From: Desulfovibrio desulfuricans
GTDB taxonomy: Bacteria; Desulfobacterota; Desulfovibrionia; Desulfovibrionales; Desulfovibrionaceae
Direction: 5' to 3'
Assembly (NCBI RefSeq): GCF_024460775.1
Contig: NZ_JANFYZ010000007.1
Coordinates: 91,245-155,244 of the forward strand
DNA: 64,000 bases
The position numbers and the translations under genes are program-made. A model generated the notes under the pieces. That model had not been told where the DNA came from. It saw nothing but the letters and a program-made list of their open reading frames with translations, and searched no databases. Of the stretch, positions 34,640 through 43,419 are shown piece by piece. Position 1 is the stretch's first letter; every line of letters begins with the position of its first letter.

Positions 34640-34656
34640 GCACTCCCCACCCAACC

Positions 34657-34731
34657 GGGGCGGCCTTGCGTGACGGCCCGAGGCACTGCGTTTTTACGCC
34701 TGCCATAGTCCTAAAACGCAAGGCCCGCCCC
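34657..34731 (+). repeat. long imperfect hairpin between gpM and gpL genes
   Basis: GGGGCGGCCTTGCGT (34657-34671) pairs with ACGCAAGGCCCGCCCC (34716-34731) with a single bulged G, and an inner GCGTTTTTACGC hairpin sits in the loop. It occupies most of the otherwise empty 110-base gap in the head operon and may regulate the message by attenuation or processing. Confidence 0.5.
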
Positions 34732-34750
34732 ACTACAGTGAGCAGGCAGC

Positions 34751-35191
34751 ATGAGCTTTTCCGCAGTCTCCAAAGGGTTAAGCCCCCTCATTGTTTCTGG
34801 CGATGGCTGGTGGCCGGATCTGCCCGTGGCGGACTTCCAGCAGACCTACCGCCTCCCCCAGGAATATGCGGACGTGCTCTTGCAGGATCATCTGGAGCTT
34901 GCCGCCCTGTGGGCGCAGCGCCAGCTTGAGGAGTGGCGGCAACAGAGGGAGGCCGAGGGACACGCGGATCTGGCCAGCGTTCCCAAGGGGGCCTTGCGGC
35001 TCTATCGGCGGGCCGTGTTCTGCCACGCCAAGGCGCTCTTGTTGCCCCAGTTCTCCACGGTTGAGCGGCGCGAGGCGGCAAAGAACGACGCCAAGGAAAG
35101 CCCGGAAACATACCGCCAGTTTTACGCCTGGGCGCAGGATGCCGTAGCCGACATTCTGGGCCGCACCCGGGCGGACATTGAACTTTTGTAA
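34751..35191 (+). CDS. head completion/stabilisation protein (P2 gpL-like)
   Basis: 146 residues. The pattern ISGDGWWPDLPVADFQQTYRLP and the helix-rich remainder, ending AVADILGRTRADIELL, fit P2 gpL, which completes the head after DNA packaging. Position after gpM and before the tail completion genes agrees with P2. Nine bases separate it from the next gene. Confidence 0.85.
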   Translation: MSFSAVSKGLSPLIVSGDGWWPDLPVADFQQTYRLPQEYADVLLQDHLELAALWAQRQLEEWRQQREAEGHADLASVPKGALRLYRRAVFCHAKALLLPQFSTVERREAAKNDAKESPETYRQFYAWAQDAVADILGRTRADIELL

Positions 35192-35199
35192 GGTCAGCC

Positions 35200-35691
35200 A
35201 TGCGCAAGTTTACCGCCCTCGTCAAACACCTGCTGGAATCCTCGGGCCTGCCGCGCGAACAGTGCAGCGCCTTTGCCGACCAGGGCGAGCTGTTGCTGAC
35301 TGGCCGGGACATGGGCCCCGCCTACGTTGACGACCAGCCCCGCCGCCAGTTGGATCTCGGCGTGTGGAAGTACGAGGCCGTCATCAATCTGGAGCGCTAC
35401 CCCTACGACGGCATGACCCTGCTCTCTCTGGTGCTGGCATGGCTGGCGGAGCATGACGCGGATCGCGCCGCCCAGGGGCTGGAAGATCCCAAAATCACCG
35501 TCACGCTCAACGATGGCGACACGTCAGACGTTGAGCTGGATATATTTTTTGAGGAGGCCCTGGCCGTGATTGAGGATCCCGCAGGCCCCATCAAATTTGA
35601 GGGCACACGCTGGAGCATGGCTCCTACCGTGCTAACCCCTGCGGAAAAACTCACCGGCCTGCACGGGGCCGTTAGGGGCGACCATGTTTAG
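35200..35691 (+). CDS. tail completion protein (P2 gpR-like)
   Basis: 163 residues. MRKFTALVKHLLESSGLP is like the start of gpR-type proteins that join tails to heads; the rest contains ERYPYDGMTLLSLVLAWLAE and a C-terminal beta-rich part. Overlaps the following gene by 8 bases. Assigned by order and weak similarity. Confidence 0.75.
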   Translation: MRKFTALVKHLLESSGLPREQCSAFADQGELLLTGRDMGPAYVDDQPRRQLDLGVWKYEAVINLERYPYDGMTLLSLVLAWLAEHDADRAAQGLEDPKITVTLNDGDTSDVELDIFFEEALAVIEDPAGPIKFEGTRWSMAPTVLTPAEKLTGLHGAVRGDHV

Positions 35692-36358
35692 CGTGCGCAT
35701 CACGGGCAACCAGCAGATCAATGCCGTTCTAAACAGATTTTCTGCGGAGATCAGGGAGCGCCAAAAGTTGGCCCGCCGCATGGGCGGCTATGTGCGCACC
35801 CTGTCCCGGCAAAATATCAAGCGCCAGCGCACGGTTGACGGCGCGGCCATGACCCCGGCGCAAAAGCGCCGAGAGGCCCGCCCCATGCTCATGGGGCTGC
35901 ATCGCGACATGAAGGTGCGCGCGGCAGCAGGCAACCAGGGCGTGACCGTCAGTTGGGACAATGCCCTCATGGCCGCCATCGGCTACCGCCACCAGGAAGG
36001 AGTAGGCGAGGAATGGGGGCCAAAGCGCGCCCGCACCGTCTACGGGCAGCCGGACTACAAGGCCCGCGCCACCCGCGCCCAGGCCAAGGCTCTGCTGCGC
36101 GAGGGCTACCGCCTCATGGTTCCGGCCAAGGGCGGCGGGCGCAGGCCCATGCGCGTCACCGTGCAGTGGATTGAAGAAAAAATGACCCTGGGCCAGGCCG
36201 GGTTGATCCTGCGCCTGATCCGCACAGGCCAGACCAAGGGCAAACAGTCCTGGCGCGACACCGTGCCGGCGCGGCCTTTCCTCGGCGTTACGCCGCAGCA
36301 GGCCGAGGATCTGTCCCGAAAGCTCGTCAAAAGTTTGCTCACAGCCGCCCGCGCATAA
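35684..36358 (+). CDS. tail completion protein (P2 gpS-like, virion morphogenesis)
   Basis: 224 residues. RRMGGYVRTLSRQNIKRQRT and AMTPAQKRREARPMLMGLHR fit the phage virion morphogenesis family that includes P2 gpS, as does the C-terminal RPFLGVTPQQAEDL. Longer than P2 gpS (150) by an insert in the middle. Coupled to the gpR-like gene. Confidence 0.82.
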   Translation: MFSVRITGNQQINAVLNRFSAEIRERQKLARRMGGYVRTLSRQNIKRQRTVDGAAMTPAQKRREARPMLMGLHRDMKVRAAAGNQGVTVSWDNALMAAIGYRHQEGVGEEWGPKRARTVYGQPDYKARATRAQAKALLREGYRLMVPAKGGGRRPMRVTVQWIEEKMTLGQAGLILRLIRTGQTKGKQSWRDTVPARPFLGVTPQQAEDLSRKLVKSLLTAARA

Positions 36359-36377
36359 CAGGGCAGGAAGGTACAAC

Positions 36378-37544
36378 ATGCTTGGAACCGTACAGATAAA
36401 TAATCTCAACCTGAAACAGGGCGAGCTGACCAGCGTTGAAAACTACATGCTGTTCACCGGCATTGCGGCGGCTGACTGCCAAAATACCGGAAAGATCGTC
36501 ACCATCGACCAGTCCACGGATCTGGACGCCGTGCTGGGGGCAACCGCCAGCGACCTCAAAACCCAGGTGACGGCAGCGCGCCTCAATGCCGGGCAAAACT
36601 GGTACGGCTGCGTCTTGCCCTACACCGTAGCCGAATCCACGCCTGACGCTCTGCCCGATGCTATGGATGCAGCTTTTGAAAGCGCCGTCAACACGGCAAT
36701 GGAACACGTCAAGGTCGAGGCCATCATCCGCACCGATCCCGTCACCAGGGCAACCAGCGTGGAAGCCATGCAGGCCCTGGCCGAAAGCATCATGGCCAAG
36801 TATATGCGGCCCCTCTGGATCATGGCCCGCGCTCCCCAGTTCAACAGCGCAAGCCAGACCTTTGCCGATTATCATGCCCTGGCCTCTGCCCTTCAGGCGG
36901 ACATCGCCGCCGACCAGGTCATGCTGACCGTGAGCCTTTGGGGGCACGAGATGGGCACCCTTGCCGGGCGGCTGGCCAGCGAGGCCGTCACCGTGGCCGA
37001 CAGCCCCATGCGCGTGGCCACTGGCGCTCTGGTGGGCGTGTGGAGCAACCGCCCCACAGACAAAACCGGGCGCGTCATTGACCTCTCCGTGCTCAAGGCG
37101 CTGGACGCCGCGCGCTTCTCCGTGCCGCAGTGGTACCCCGATTATGAGGGCATGTACTGGGGCGACGGCAACGTGCTGGACGTCAACGGCGGCGACTTTC
37201 AGGTCATTGAAAACCTGCGCGTGATTCAAAAGTGCATGCGCCGCGTGTACCCCCTGGCCGTGGCCCGTATTGGCGACCGCCGCCTCAACCAGACACCGGC
37301 CAGCATTGCCCAGGCGCAGACAGCCTTCATGGCTCCGCTGCGCGCCATGAGCCGCAGCCGCACCATTTTGGGCATCGTCTTTCCCGGCGAGATTGAACCG
37401 CCCAAGGAGGGCGACATCACCCTCACCTGGGTCAGCAAGTACAGCGTGGAAGTCTTCATTGCTGCGCGCCCCTACAACTGCCCCAAAAAGATCACCTGCA
37501 ACCTTTTGCTTGACCTGACAAACTACGCAACCGCGACAGCGTAG
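36378..37544 (+). CDS. tail sheath protein (DUF2586-like)
   Basis: 388 residues. Begins MLGTVQINNLNLKQGELTSV; internal ARIGDRRLNQTPASIAQAQT and C-terminal KYSVEVFIAARPYNCPKKIT with DLTNY are typical of the DUF2586 sheath group of VHML-type phages. It forms the contractile sheath and polymerises around the tube encoded next. Ribosome site GGAAGG upstream. High confidence because of length, order and neighbour. Confidence 0.85.
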   Translation: MLGTVQINNLNLKQGELTSVENYMLFTGIAAADCQNTGKIVTIDQSTDLDAVLGATASDLKTQVTAARLNAGQNWYGCVLPYTVAESTPDALPDAMDAAFESAVNTAMEHVKVEAIIRTDPVTRATSVEAMQALAESIMAKYMRPLWIMARAPQFNSASQTFADYHALASALQADIAADQVMLTVSLWGHEMGTLAGRLASEAVTVADSPMRVATGALVGVWSNRPTDKTGRVIDLSVLKALDAARFSVPQWYPDYEGMYWGDGNVLDVNGGDFQVIENLRVIQKCMRRVYPLAVARIGDRRLNQTPASIAQAQTAFMAPLRAMSRSRTILGIVFPGEIEPPKEGDITLTWVSKYSVEVFIAARPYNCPKKITCNLLLDLTNYATATA

Positions 37545-37554
37545 GAGGCTCTAC

Positions 37555-38019
37555 ATGCAACGCATCAGCGGCAAAAATTTTGATGTTTCCATTGGCGACC
37601 TCACCATGAACGTGGGCAAGGCGACCCTGACCATCGAGGACAAAACCGATGTGGCCAAGGATGGCGGCGTGCCCAACGGATGGGTGGACGGCGAGGCGGG
37701 CGCTTCCGGCGACATGGAACTGGACGCCCAGGCCATTGGCATCCTGGGCGAAGCCGCCAAGGCGGCTGGCTCGTGGCGTGGCCTCGGCACCTTCGACATC
37801 CTGTTCTACGCCAAAACCGGGCAGGATGAAGAAATGAAGGTCGAGGCCTTCGGCTGCAAATTTGTGCTCGACAGCCTGCTCGACCTCGACAAGGCGGGCG
37901 GCCAGAAACACATCAGCAAGGTCAAATACTTTGTGACCAGCCCGGACTTTATCCGCATCAACGGCGTGCCCTACCTGCGGCCTGAAGAAACCGAAGGCCT
38001 TATCAGCAACGACAAGTAA
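37555..38019 (+). CDS. tail tube protein (DUF2597-like)
   Basis: 154 residues starting MQRISGKNFDVSIGDLTMNV; AGASGDMELDAQAIGILGEA and LDKAGGQKHISKVKYFVTSP are characteristic of the DUF2597 tube group. It forms the inner tail tube through which DNA passes. Ten bases after the sheath gene with AGGAGG upstream. Confidence 0.85.
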   Translation: MQRISGKNFDVSIGDLTMNVGKATLTIEDKTDVAKDGGVPNGWVDGEAGASGDMELDAQAIGILGEAAKAAGSWRGLGTFDILFYAKTGQDEEMKVEAFGCKFVLDSLLDLDKAGGQKHISKVKYFVTSPDFIRINGVPYLRPEETEGLISNDK

Positions 38020-38028
38020 GGAACCAAC

Positions 38029-38589
38029 ATGGATCGCAAGGAAGTTCTGCGACGCGCCTTTGGCTTCAGCATGAGCGAGGAAGGGCGCGACAAATTCACC
38101 GACGATAAGCGCGACGCGGGCGGCCCAACCAAGTGGGGCATGGCCCTGAACTATAACCGCGACATCATTCCCGACAAGGACGGCAACGGCGTCATAGATG
38201 CCGCCGACGTCAAGCAGCTTACAGAAGCCGACGCCCTGGTCATGTACGAAAAACGCTACTGGCGGCCCAACATCAAGCCGGAATACCCGGACGCCCTGGC
38301 CTTTATGCTGGTGGACATGATGCTCAACCCCGGCCCTGGGGCAACTCCCAAGCTGCTGCAACAGGCGCTCAAGGCCTGCGGCCAGAAGGTGGACGTGGAC
38401 GGCGATATCGGCGGGCAAACCCTTGCCGCGGTCGCGGCGGTCGATCTTGTGTCCCTGCTCCGCGCCCTCGCGGATCAGCGCCTTGCCTACTACCAGTCGC
38501 GGCCCAAATTCCCGGTGTACGGCAAGGGCTGGACTTCCAGAACCCGGCGCTGCCTTGAGGCCGCGCTGCAAATGGCGCGGGGGCAGTAA
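38029..38589 (+). CDS. phage endolysin, GH108 N-acetylmuramidase
   Basis: 186 residues. The GH108 catalytic glutamate lies in FSMSEEGRDKFTDDKRDAGG (about 14-33), followed by PTKWGMALNYN and WRPNIKPEYPDALAFMLVDM; the C-terminal half is a PG-binding-3-type domain. It cleaves peptidoglycan at the end of the lytic cycle. No signal peptide, so it depends on the holin two genes downstream. Stop overlaps the start of the spanin gene by one base (TAATG). Confidence 0.92.
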   Translation: MDRKEVLRRAFGFSMSEEGRDKFTDDKRDAGGPTKWGMALNYNRDIIPDKDGNGVIDAADVKQLTEADALVMYEKRYWRPNIKPEYPDALAFMLVDMMLNPGPGATPKLLQQALKACGQKVDVDGDIGGQTLAAVAAVDLVSLLRALADQRLAYYQSRPKFPVYGKGWTSRTRRCLEAALQMARGQ

Positions 38590-38930
38590 TGGGCAAAACC
38601 ATAGCCACCATCGTTTTTGCCGTGCTGCTCACGGCCGTGGTTGTCTGGCTGGTCTGGCAGGGGCGAGAGCAGGCCGTGCAAATGGGCAAGCTGGAAGAAA
38701 CCGCCAAGGCCAACGCCGCCGCCGTGCAGGAACAAAAAGAATGGGCGGGCGATGTGGACAAGGCACTGGAGGGCTGGCGCGTCCAGCGTGACGCCCAGGA
38801 CAAAAAAACTGCCGACCTGCGCAAGCAACTGGAGGCCGCGCGCCATGATGACAAAACGTTTTCTGCCTGGGCTGACAGCCCTTTGCCTGACGCTGCTGTG
38901 CGCCTGCTCCAATCCGGCGCCGCGCGTTGA
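38589..38930 (+). CDS. inner-membrane spanin (Rz-like)
   Basis: 113 residues. One N-terminal transmembrane helix (TIATIVFAVLLTAVVVWLVW, about 4-23) is followed by a long charged coiled coil (GREQAVQMGKLEETAKANAA onward) reaching into the periplasm. This is the Rz architecture; it pairs with the lipoprotein encoded in an overlapping frame from 38845 to fuse inner and outer membranes at lysis. Confidence 0.82.
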   Translation: MGKTIATIVFAVLLTAVVVWLVWQGREQAVQMGKLEETAKANAAAVQEQKEWAGDVDKALEGWRVQRDAQDKKTADLRKQLEAARHDDKTFSAWADSPLPDAAVRLLQSGAAR

Positions 38931-39135
38931 GGTTGTGCGGCAAGCGCCCCCGGGCGCGTTGCTTGCCCAAACGCCGGAACCTGTGCCGCCTGCCCAGGGC
39001 GCGACCAACGGCGAGCTGCTGGACTACGCCATTGAACTGCAAGACGCCGTTCACAGCGCTAACGACGATAAAACAGCCCTGCGCGGGCTTTACGAGGATG
39101 CACATGCAGGATCCCGAATCTCTCAACTACCTTGA
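38845..39135 (+). CDS. outer-membrane spanin lipoprotein (Rz1-like)
   Basis: 96 residues in a different frame, overlapping the end of the inner spanin by 86 bases. Starts MMTKRFLPGLTALCLTLLC with lipobox LCAC, so lipidated at the second cysteine, then a proline-rich mature part (APPGALLAQTPEPVPPAQG), the classic Rz1 features. GGAGG lies upstream of the ATG. The end overlaps the holin-like gene by 32 bases. Confidence 0.85.
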   Translation: MMTKRFLPGLTALCLTLLCACSNPAPRVEVVRQAPPGALLAQTPEPVPPAQGATNGELLDYAIELQDAVHSANDDKTALRGLYEDAHAGSRISQLP

Positions 39136-39448
39136 ACGCTTCCTGCAATTCATCCTCCTGCCGGCCAGTCTGTACGGCGCGGGCGGGGCGCTCATGCACT
39201 CCACCCGCAAGGGCCGCACCCTCGGCCAGGCAGTTATTGAAGTTGTGGGCGGCGTGGTCACGGCCAACATGGTTTGCCCGCTGATCCAGGCGGAAACCCC
39301 GGCTCAATGGCACTACACTCTTTTTTTTCTGGTTGGTTGGGGTGGGCTGGAGCTTGTGGGCAGGCTGTATGAGGCGGGCGTCTGCGCCCTGGAAAGGTAC
39401 ATTCAACGCAAGGTCAACCCCGGCGACAATGCCGGCACACCGCAATAA
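39104..39448 (+). CDS. holin-like membrane protein
   Basis: 114 residues with hydrophobic segments FLQFILLPASLYGAGGAL (about 12-30), AVIEVVGGVVTANMVCPL (about 42-60) and YTLFFLVGWGGLELVGRLY (about 70-88), then a basic tail. Three membrane segments fit a class I holin, which releases the endolysin. Start at 39104 has GAGG six bases upstream; 39098 is an alternative. Unusually it comes last in the lysis cassette. Confidence 0.75.
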   Translation: MQDPESLNYLERFLQFILLPASLYGAGGALMHSTRKGRTLGQAVIEVVGGVVTANMVCPLIQAETPAQWHYTLFFLVGWGGLELVGRLYEAGVCALERYIQRKVNPGDNAGTPQ

Positions 39449-39458
39449 GGAGCTACTC

Positions 39459-39719
39459 ATGGAAAAGAAAATTTCCCTCACGGTCAACGACAAGCCCCTG
39501 AACTTCACCGTCACCCTGGCGAGCTACAACAAATACATTAACGAGCTGACCCACATCAACAAGGTGGCCCCGGCCCGCAACTTCCTCATGCGCTCGGTGG
39601 ACGAAGACAGCAAGGACGCCTTGCGCGAAATTGTGGATCTGCCCGGCTTCGGTGTGCAGTTGGTAGGGGCATTGCTCGAAGAATACATGCCCGATGTGAA
39701 TATCATAGTGGGAAAATAG
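39459..39719 (+). CDS. tail assembly chaperone, short form (gpE-like)
   Basis: 86 residues starting MEKKISLTVNDKPLNFTVTL. Position before the tape measure gene and the slippery site at its end identify it as the G/E-type tail chaperone of long-tailed phages. AAGGAG precedes the ATG. The last codons are GTG GGA AAA then TAG; ribosomes that slip back one base at G-GGA-AAA read on into the extension. Confidence 0.82.
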   Translation: MEKKISLTVNDKPLNFTVTLASYNKYINELTHINKVAPARNFLMRSVDEDSKDALREIVDLPGFGVQLVGALLEEYMPDVNIIVGK

Positions 39720-39904
39720 AAGCCCATGCCGCCTCGCTGACAGACGACGCGCTGGGGCAAATGCTGGCCATTTCGCGCCGCTGGTTTCCGCAGATGGAAC
39801 CCAGCGAGGAGAGCATGGGTGAAGCCCTGTGGCTGGAAAAAGATTACTGGGAAAAGATGGCAATTGCTGTAGCTAACGGCATTGCCCAGGCCTTCAAAGG
39901 ATAG
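39459..39904 (+). CDS. tail assembly chaperone, -1 frameshifted long form (gpE+E'-like)
   Basis: The heptamer GGGAAAA (39710-39716) sits exactly in X-XXY-YYZ phase just before the TAG of the short form. In the -1 frame the reading continues 61 codons, IEAHAASLTDDALGQMLAIS through WLEKDYWEKMAIAVANGIA to a TAG at 39902-39904, four bases before the tape measure ATG. Conserved frameshifts of this kind give the chaperone pair needed to assemble the tape measure. No separate start codon with a ribosome site explains the extension. Confidence 0.82.
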
Positions 39905-39907
39905 GTT

Positions 39908-41800
39908 ATGTCTGCACTGCAAAAACTCATGTTCGCCATCGGCGTGTCCGATCAGGGCAGTGCAAAAATTCTTGGCTTCCAAAAAGCCATTGACCGCACA
40001 TGCCGCAGCGTGCGCCAGGATTTTGAGGGCATCAAGGCCGGGGCACTTTCCGCTGCCGGCGCTGGCATGAGCCTGTACCAGATGGTCAACCCCGCCGTGG
40101 ACTTCAACCGGGCAGTTGGCGAAGTGCGCAGCCTTGGCACGGGGGAGGATGCCCTGGCCTACCTGCAAACCTCGGCCAAGCAATTCGCCGTGCAGTATGG
40201 GGGCAGCGCCGCCGAGGTCGTGCGGTCGTCCTACGACATTCAGTCGGCTATTGCCGGACTTGAAGGCAAGGAACTGGGCACATTTGCCATGGCCTCGGCC
40301 ACTCTTGCCAAGGGCACCAAGGCAGACGCCGCCACCATCACCGCTTACATGGGCACCATGTACGGCATCTATAAGCAGCAAGCGGACAAAATGGGCCGCG
40401 CCCAATGGGTGGAGCAGCTCGCCGGCCGCACCGCCTATGCCGTGCAGATTTTCAAAACCACAGGCATGGAAATGAGCGCAGCATTTACCGCCCTGGGGGC
40501 CAACGCCCAGGCCGCGGGCATCTCCGCCCAGGAGCAAATGTCCGTGCTCGGCATGCTGCAATCCACCATGAGCGGCAGCGAGGCTGGCACCAAGTACAAG
40601 GCCTTTCTTGCTGGCGTGGGCAGCGCCCAAAAAGAACTGGGCCTCAAGTTCACGGACAAGAGCGGCAACATGCTGGGCATGGACACCATACTGGAAAAGA
40701 TCAAGGGCAAATTTGGCGACACCTTGAGCGTCAAGGAATCCGACCAGTTGAAAAAGGCCTTCGGTTCGGATGAAGCCGTGAGCCTTATCAAGCTCTTGCT
40801 CAACGACACCACCAACCTGAAGAAAAATATTGCCGATATAGGCCGCATCAACAACATGGATCAGGCAAAAAAAATGGCCCAATCCATGACAGACGTATGG
40901 GCCCGGCTTGGCGGCGCGTGGGATGTTGTGCGCATCACCTTTGCTCAACGCATGCTGCCCACTATTGAAAAAGTGACGGACAAGATCGTGGGTTTTTTGA
41001 AGTATATTCAAAAATGTATGGACATTGCCCCAGGCCTAACCGGCAAACTGGGCCTCATCGTTGTCGGAGCCATTGCCCTTGCGGGCGTCATGGGCATTCT
41101 CGGCCTGGTCGTTGCCGCCAACAAGCTGGCCTTTTTGGGGCTGACAACAATCTTCGGGCCGCTCATTGGCCTGCTCGGCAAGCTGAAGATGCTCTTTGTC
41201 TTCGTCAAAACGGCGGTGTGGGTTTTCGCCTTTGCCGGAACCTACCTGGCTATGGTCTTTAAAATGATGGCCGTCGGCGCTCTCAAGTTCGGCGCGGCCC
41301 TGCTGGCCAACCCCATCACCTGGGTTGTCCTGGGCATCATGGCCTTGGTGGGCGCGGTTGTGGCCCTGGTCTACTACTGGTCTGACCTGGTCGCGTGGTT
41401 TTCCAACACCAGTTGGGGGCAAGGTCTTATCACCATGTTTCAGGATCTGCGCCAGTGGTGGAACGACCTCACCGCCTCCTTTACCGATGGCACATGGATA
41501 CAAACCCTCATGGGCCTGCTGGATACCCTCATGGCTCCGCTGCGCTCCTTGGGCGACGGCATCGGCTGGATCGGCGAGAAGCTGGGCATCATCAGCGGCG
41601 AAGGCCCAAAGATTGAAGCCTCTGGCGTGGGCGCTCTTGCCGCTCCCCGCCAGTCGCAGATCCTGCCTGGCGGCGTGGCTGGACAGATCAGCAATGCCAC
41701 CAACAACAGCGGCAAAACCGTGACCATCGGCTCCATCACCATTCAGCCGCAAACCATGCCCTCGCTCGATGATTTTGACGGCCTGGGCTACCTGGGGTGA
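39908..41800 (+). CDS. tail tape measure protein
   Basis: 630 residues of the TP901/P2 gpT type. The N-terminal half is helical (KAIDRTCRSVRQDFEGIKAG; ATLAKGTKADAATITAYMGT), the middle has several hydrophobic segments (GKLGLIVVGAIALAGVMGIL; WVVLGIMALVGAVVALVYY), and the end contains WIGEKLGII. It sets tail length and spans the tube before injection. Starts three bases after the frameshifted chaperone frame. Confidence 0.92.
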   Translation: MSALQKLMFAIGVSDQGSAKILGFQKAIDRTCRSVRQDFEGIKAGALSAAGAGMSLYQMVNPAVDFNRAVGEVRSLGTGEDALAYLQTSAKQFAVQYGGSAAEVVRSSYDIQSAIAGLEGKELGTFAMASATLAKGTKADAATITAYMGTMYGIYKQQADKMGRAQWVEQLAGRTAYAVQIFKTTGMEMSAAFTALGANAQAAGISAQEQMSVLGMLQSTMSGSEAGTKYKAFLAGVGSAQKELGLKFTDKSGNMLGMDTILEKIKGKFGDTLSVKESDQLKKAFGSDEAVSLIKLLLNDTTNLKKNIADIGRINNMDQAKKMAQSMTDVWARLGGAWDVVRITFAQRMLPTIEKVTDKIVGFLKYIQKCMDIAPGLTGKLGLIVVGAIALAGVMGILGLVVAANKLAFLGLTTIFGPLIGLLGKLKMLFVFVKTAVWVFAFAGTYLAMVFKMMAVGALKFGAALLANPITWVVLGIMALVGAVVALVYYWSDLVAWFSNTSWGQGLITMFQDLRQWWNDLTASFTDGTWIQTLMGLLDTLMAPLRSLGDGIGWIGEKLGIISGEGPKIEASGVGALAAPRQSQILPGGVAGQISNATNNSGKTVTIGSITIQPQTMPSLDDFDGLGYLG

Positions 41801-41804
41801 GGCA

Positions 41805-42191
41805 ATGAAAGGCACCCTTGGCTTTCCCCTGCAACTGACCGACCCCGGCAATTACTGGGATCTGCGCATTGTGGATAACGACATTGCGCTCGACGTGGGC
41901 CGCCAGCCCCTCAAGCTGGCCGACCGCGCAAGCATTGCCCAGGACATTGCCCACATGATCCGCGAGCGCGGCTACCTCACGGCCATGATTGCAGAGCGCG
42001 ATGCGCGCAAACGCAAATACCAGATGGTGCTCATCACCCTCGCCGTGGACGACGACAGGCGCATCGTGCCCGGCACGGCCAGAATCACGGAATCCGTAGC
42101 CGGGGAACTCTGGCTCACGGCCAAAACTGTGGACTACGGCGAGCTGACCCTGCAACTCACCTATGCCCAGGCGGAGCAAGCAAATGGCTGA
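41805..42191 (+). CDS. phage tail/baseplate protein (DUF2590-like)
   Basis: 128 residues: MKGTLGFPLQLTDPGNYWDL then DLRIVDNDIALDVGRQPL and IAQDIAHMIRERGYL. It resembles the gp25/gpW-like wedge proteins that nucleate baseplates and the DUF2590 group of VHML-type phages. Start at 41805 is right after the tape measure stop; it overlaps the baseplate J gene by 8 bases. Confidence 0.7.
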   Translation: MKGTLGFPLQLTDPGNYWDLRIVDNDIALDVGRQPLKLADRASIAQDIAHMIRERGYLTAMIAERDARKRKYQMVLITLAVDDDRRIVPGTARITESVAGELWLTAKTVDYGELTLQLTYAQAEQANG

Positions 42192-43419
42192 TACAAACAC
42201 CACAGACGCCTTGTTCACGCAAATGGCCGCAGAGGCTGGCATGCCCACAACCGAAGCCGAGATGCAGCAGGCCTGGGCCCAGTGCAATGTGGAGGCCGGT
42301 TCGCCCTTCTCCAACAGTTCGGAGTTTTCGCCCTTTTGGCGGCTTATGTCGGCCATTGCCACCAAGCCCAGCCAGTGGCTGCTCACGCTGCTGGTCAAGC
42401 ATGCCCTGCCCAACGTCTTTTTAAAATACGCTGCCGGCGCATGGCTCGACGTGTTCGCCTGGGGCGTGGACGTTACCCGCAAGGGGGCTGTATCCGCCCT
42501 GGGCAGTCTGACCTTCAGCCGCAACCCCGGCACCGCTGGCGCTGTGGTCATACCTGCCGGCACGGTGGTGGAAAGCCCGGCCATCAACGGCACCACCTAC
42601 CGCCTCACCACCCTTGCCGCCGCCGTCATACCCGATAAGCAGGATAGCGCCCTGGTTGCCGTGCAGGCTGAAGCCACTGGCGCTGCCTACAACCTCGGCC
42701 CGGGCTATTACTCCATTCTGCCCAAGCCCGTTTCCGGCGTCGCTTCCGTCACCAATGCGGACGGCTGGCTGGCCGTAGAAGGTGCGGACGAAGAATCGGA
42801 CGAAGCCTTGCGTCTGCGCAGCCGCAACCAGTTTGCGGCCGTTGGCCAGTACCACCACGATGCCGCCTACCGGGCCATGATCGCCGCCTTTGCTGGCATC
42901 CGCGTGGACTACATATTTTTTGAGAAAGACGCCCCGCGCGGCCCGGGCACGGCCAATGCCCACATCATGACCGAATCCGGCGTTCCGCCGCAGGAGCTGG
43001 TGGAGGCCATCAACACCTTTATCCAGACCAGCGGCAACCACGGGCACGGCGACGACTTGCGCTGCATGGCCATAACCACCACGCCCGTGGATCTGCGCGT
43101 CACCGTCTACCCGCCTGTGGGCATGGATGCGGCCCGGGCTGAAACCCTGCGCCTTGGCGTGGAAAACAGGGTGCGCTGCGCCTTCAGGGAGAATACCGAC
43201 TTCACTCTTACAAGAGTGCTGCCGCTCACGCGCTTTTCCTTCTCCACCCTCTCGCAGGAGCTGCACGCCCAGTTGCCGGATCTGCGCAGCGTGGAGTTTA
43301 CCCGCCCTGCGGCGGCAGGCGAAGCCGTCGAGAACGAATTTGTGTGGGTGGACATTGTGCCAGCCCGGGCGCTGCCTGTGCTGGCAAGCCTTGAGGTTGT
43401 GCTGGGGGCCGGGCAATGA
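42184..43419 (+). CDS. baseplate assembly protein (gpJ-like)
   Basis: 411 residues of the Baseplate J family: TFSRNPGTAGAVVIPAGTVV near 110, EESDEALRLRSRNQF near 205, and GPGTANAHIMTESGVPPQEL near 255. gpJ forms the baseplate wedge edge. Start chosen at MADTNTTDAL (42184), overlapping the previous gene; stop overlaps the next start by 4 bases (ATGA). Confidence 0.92.
   Translation: MADTNTTDALFTQMAAEAGMPTTEAEMQQAWAQCNVEAGSPFSNSSEFSPFWRLMSAIATKPSQWLLTLLVKHALPNVFLKYAAGAWLDVFAWGVDVTRKGAVSALGSLTFSRNPGTAGAVVIPAGTVVESPAINGTTYRLTTLAAAVIPDKQDSALVAVQAEATGAAYNLGPGYYSILPKPVSGVASVTNADGWLAVEGADEESDEALRLRSRNQFAAVGQYHHDAAYRAMIAAFAGIRVDYIFFEKDAPRGPGTANAHIMTESGVPPQELVEAINTFIQTSGNHGHGDDLRCMAITTTPVDLRVTVYPPVGMDAARAETLRLGVENRVRCAFRENTDFTLTRVLPLTRFSFSTLSQELHAQLPDLRSVEFTRPAAAGEAVENEFVWVDIVPARALPVLASLEVVLGAGQ

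Noticed and set aside
39524..41011. 495-codon minus-strand open frame opposite the tape measure gene
   Set aside because: Antisense shadow, His/Gly-rich, no ribosome site.
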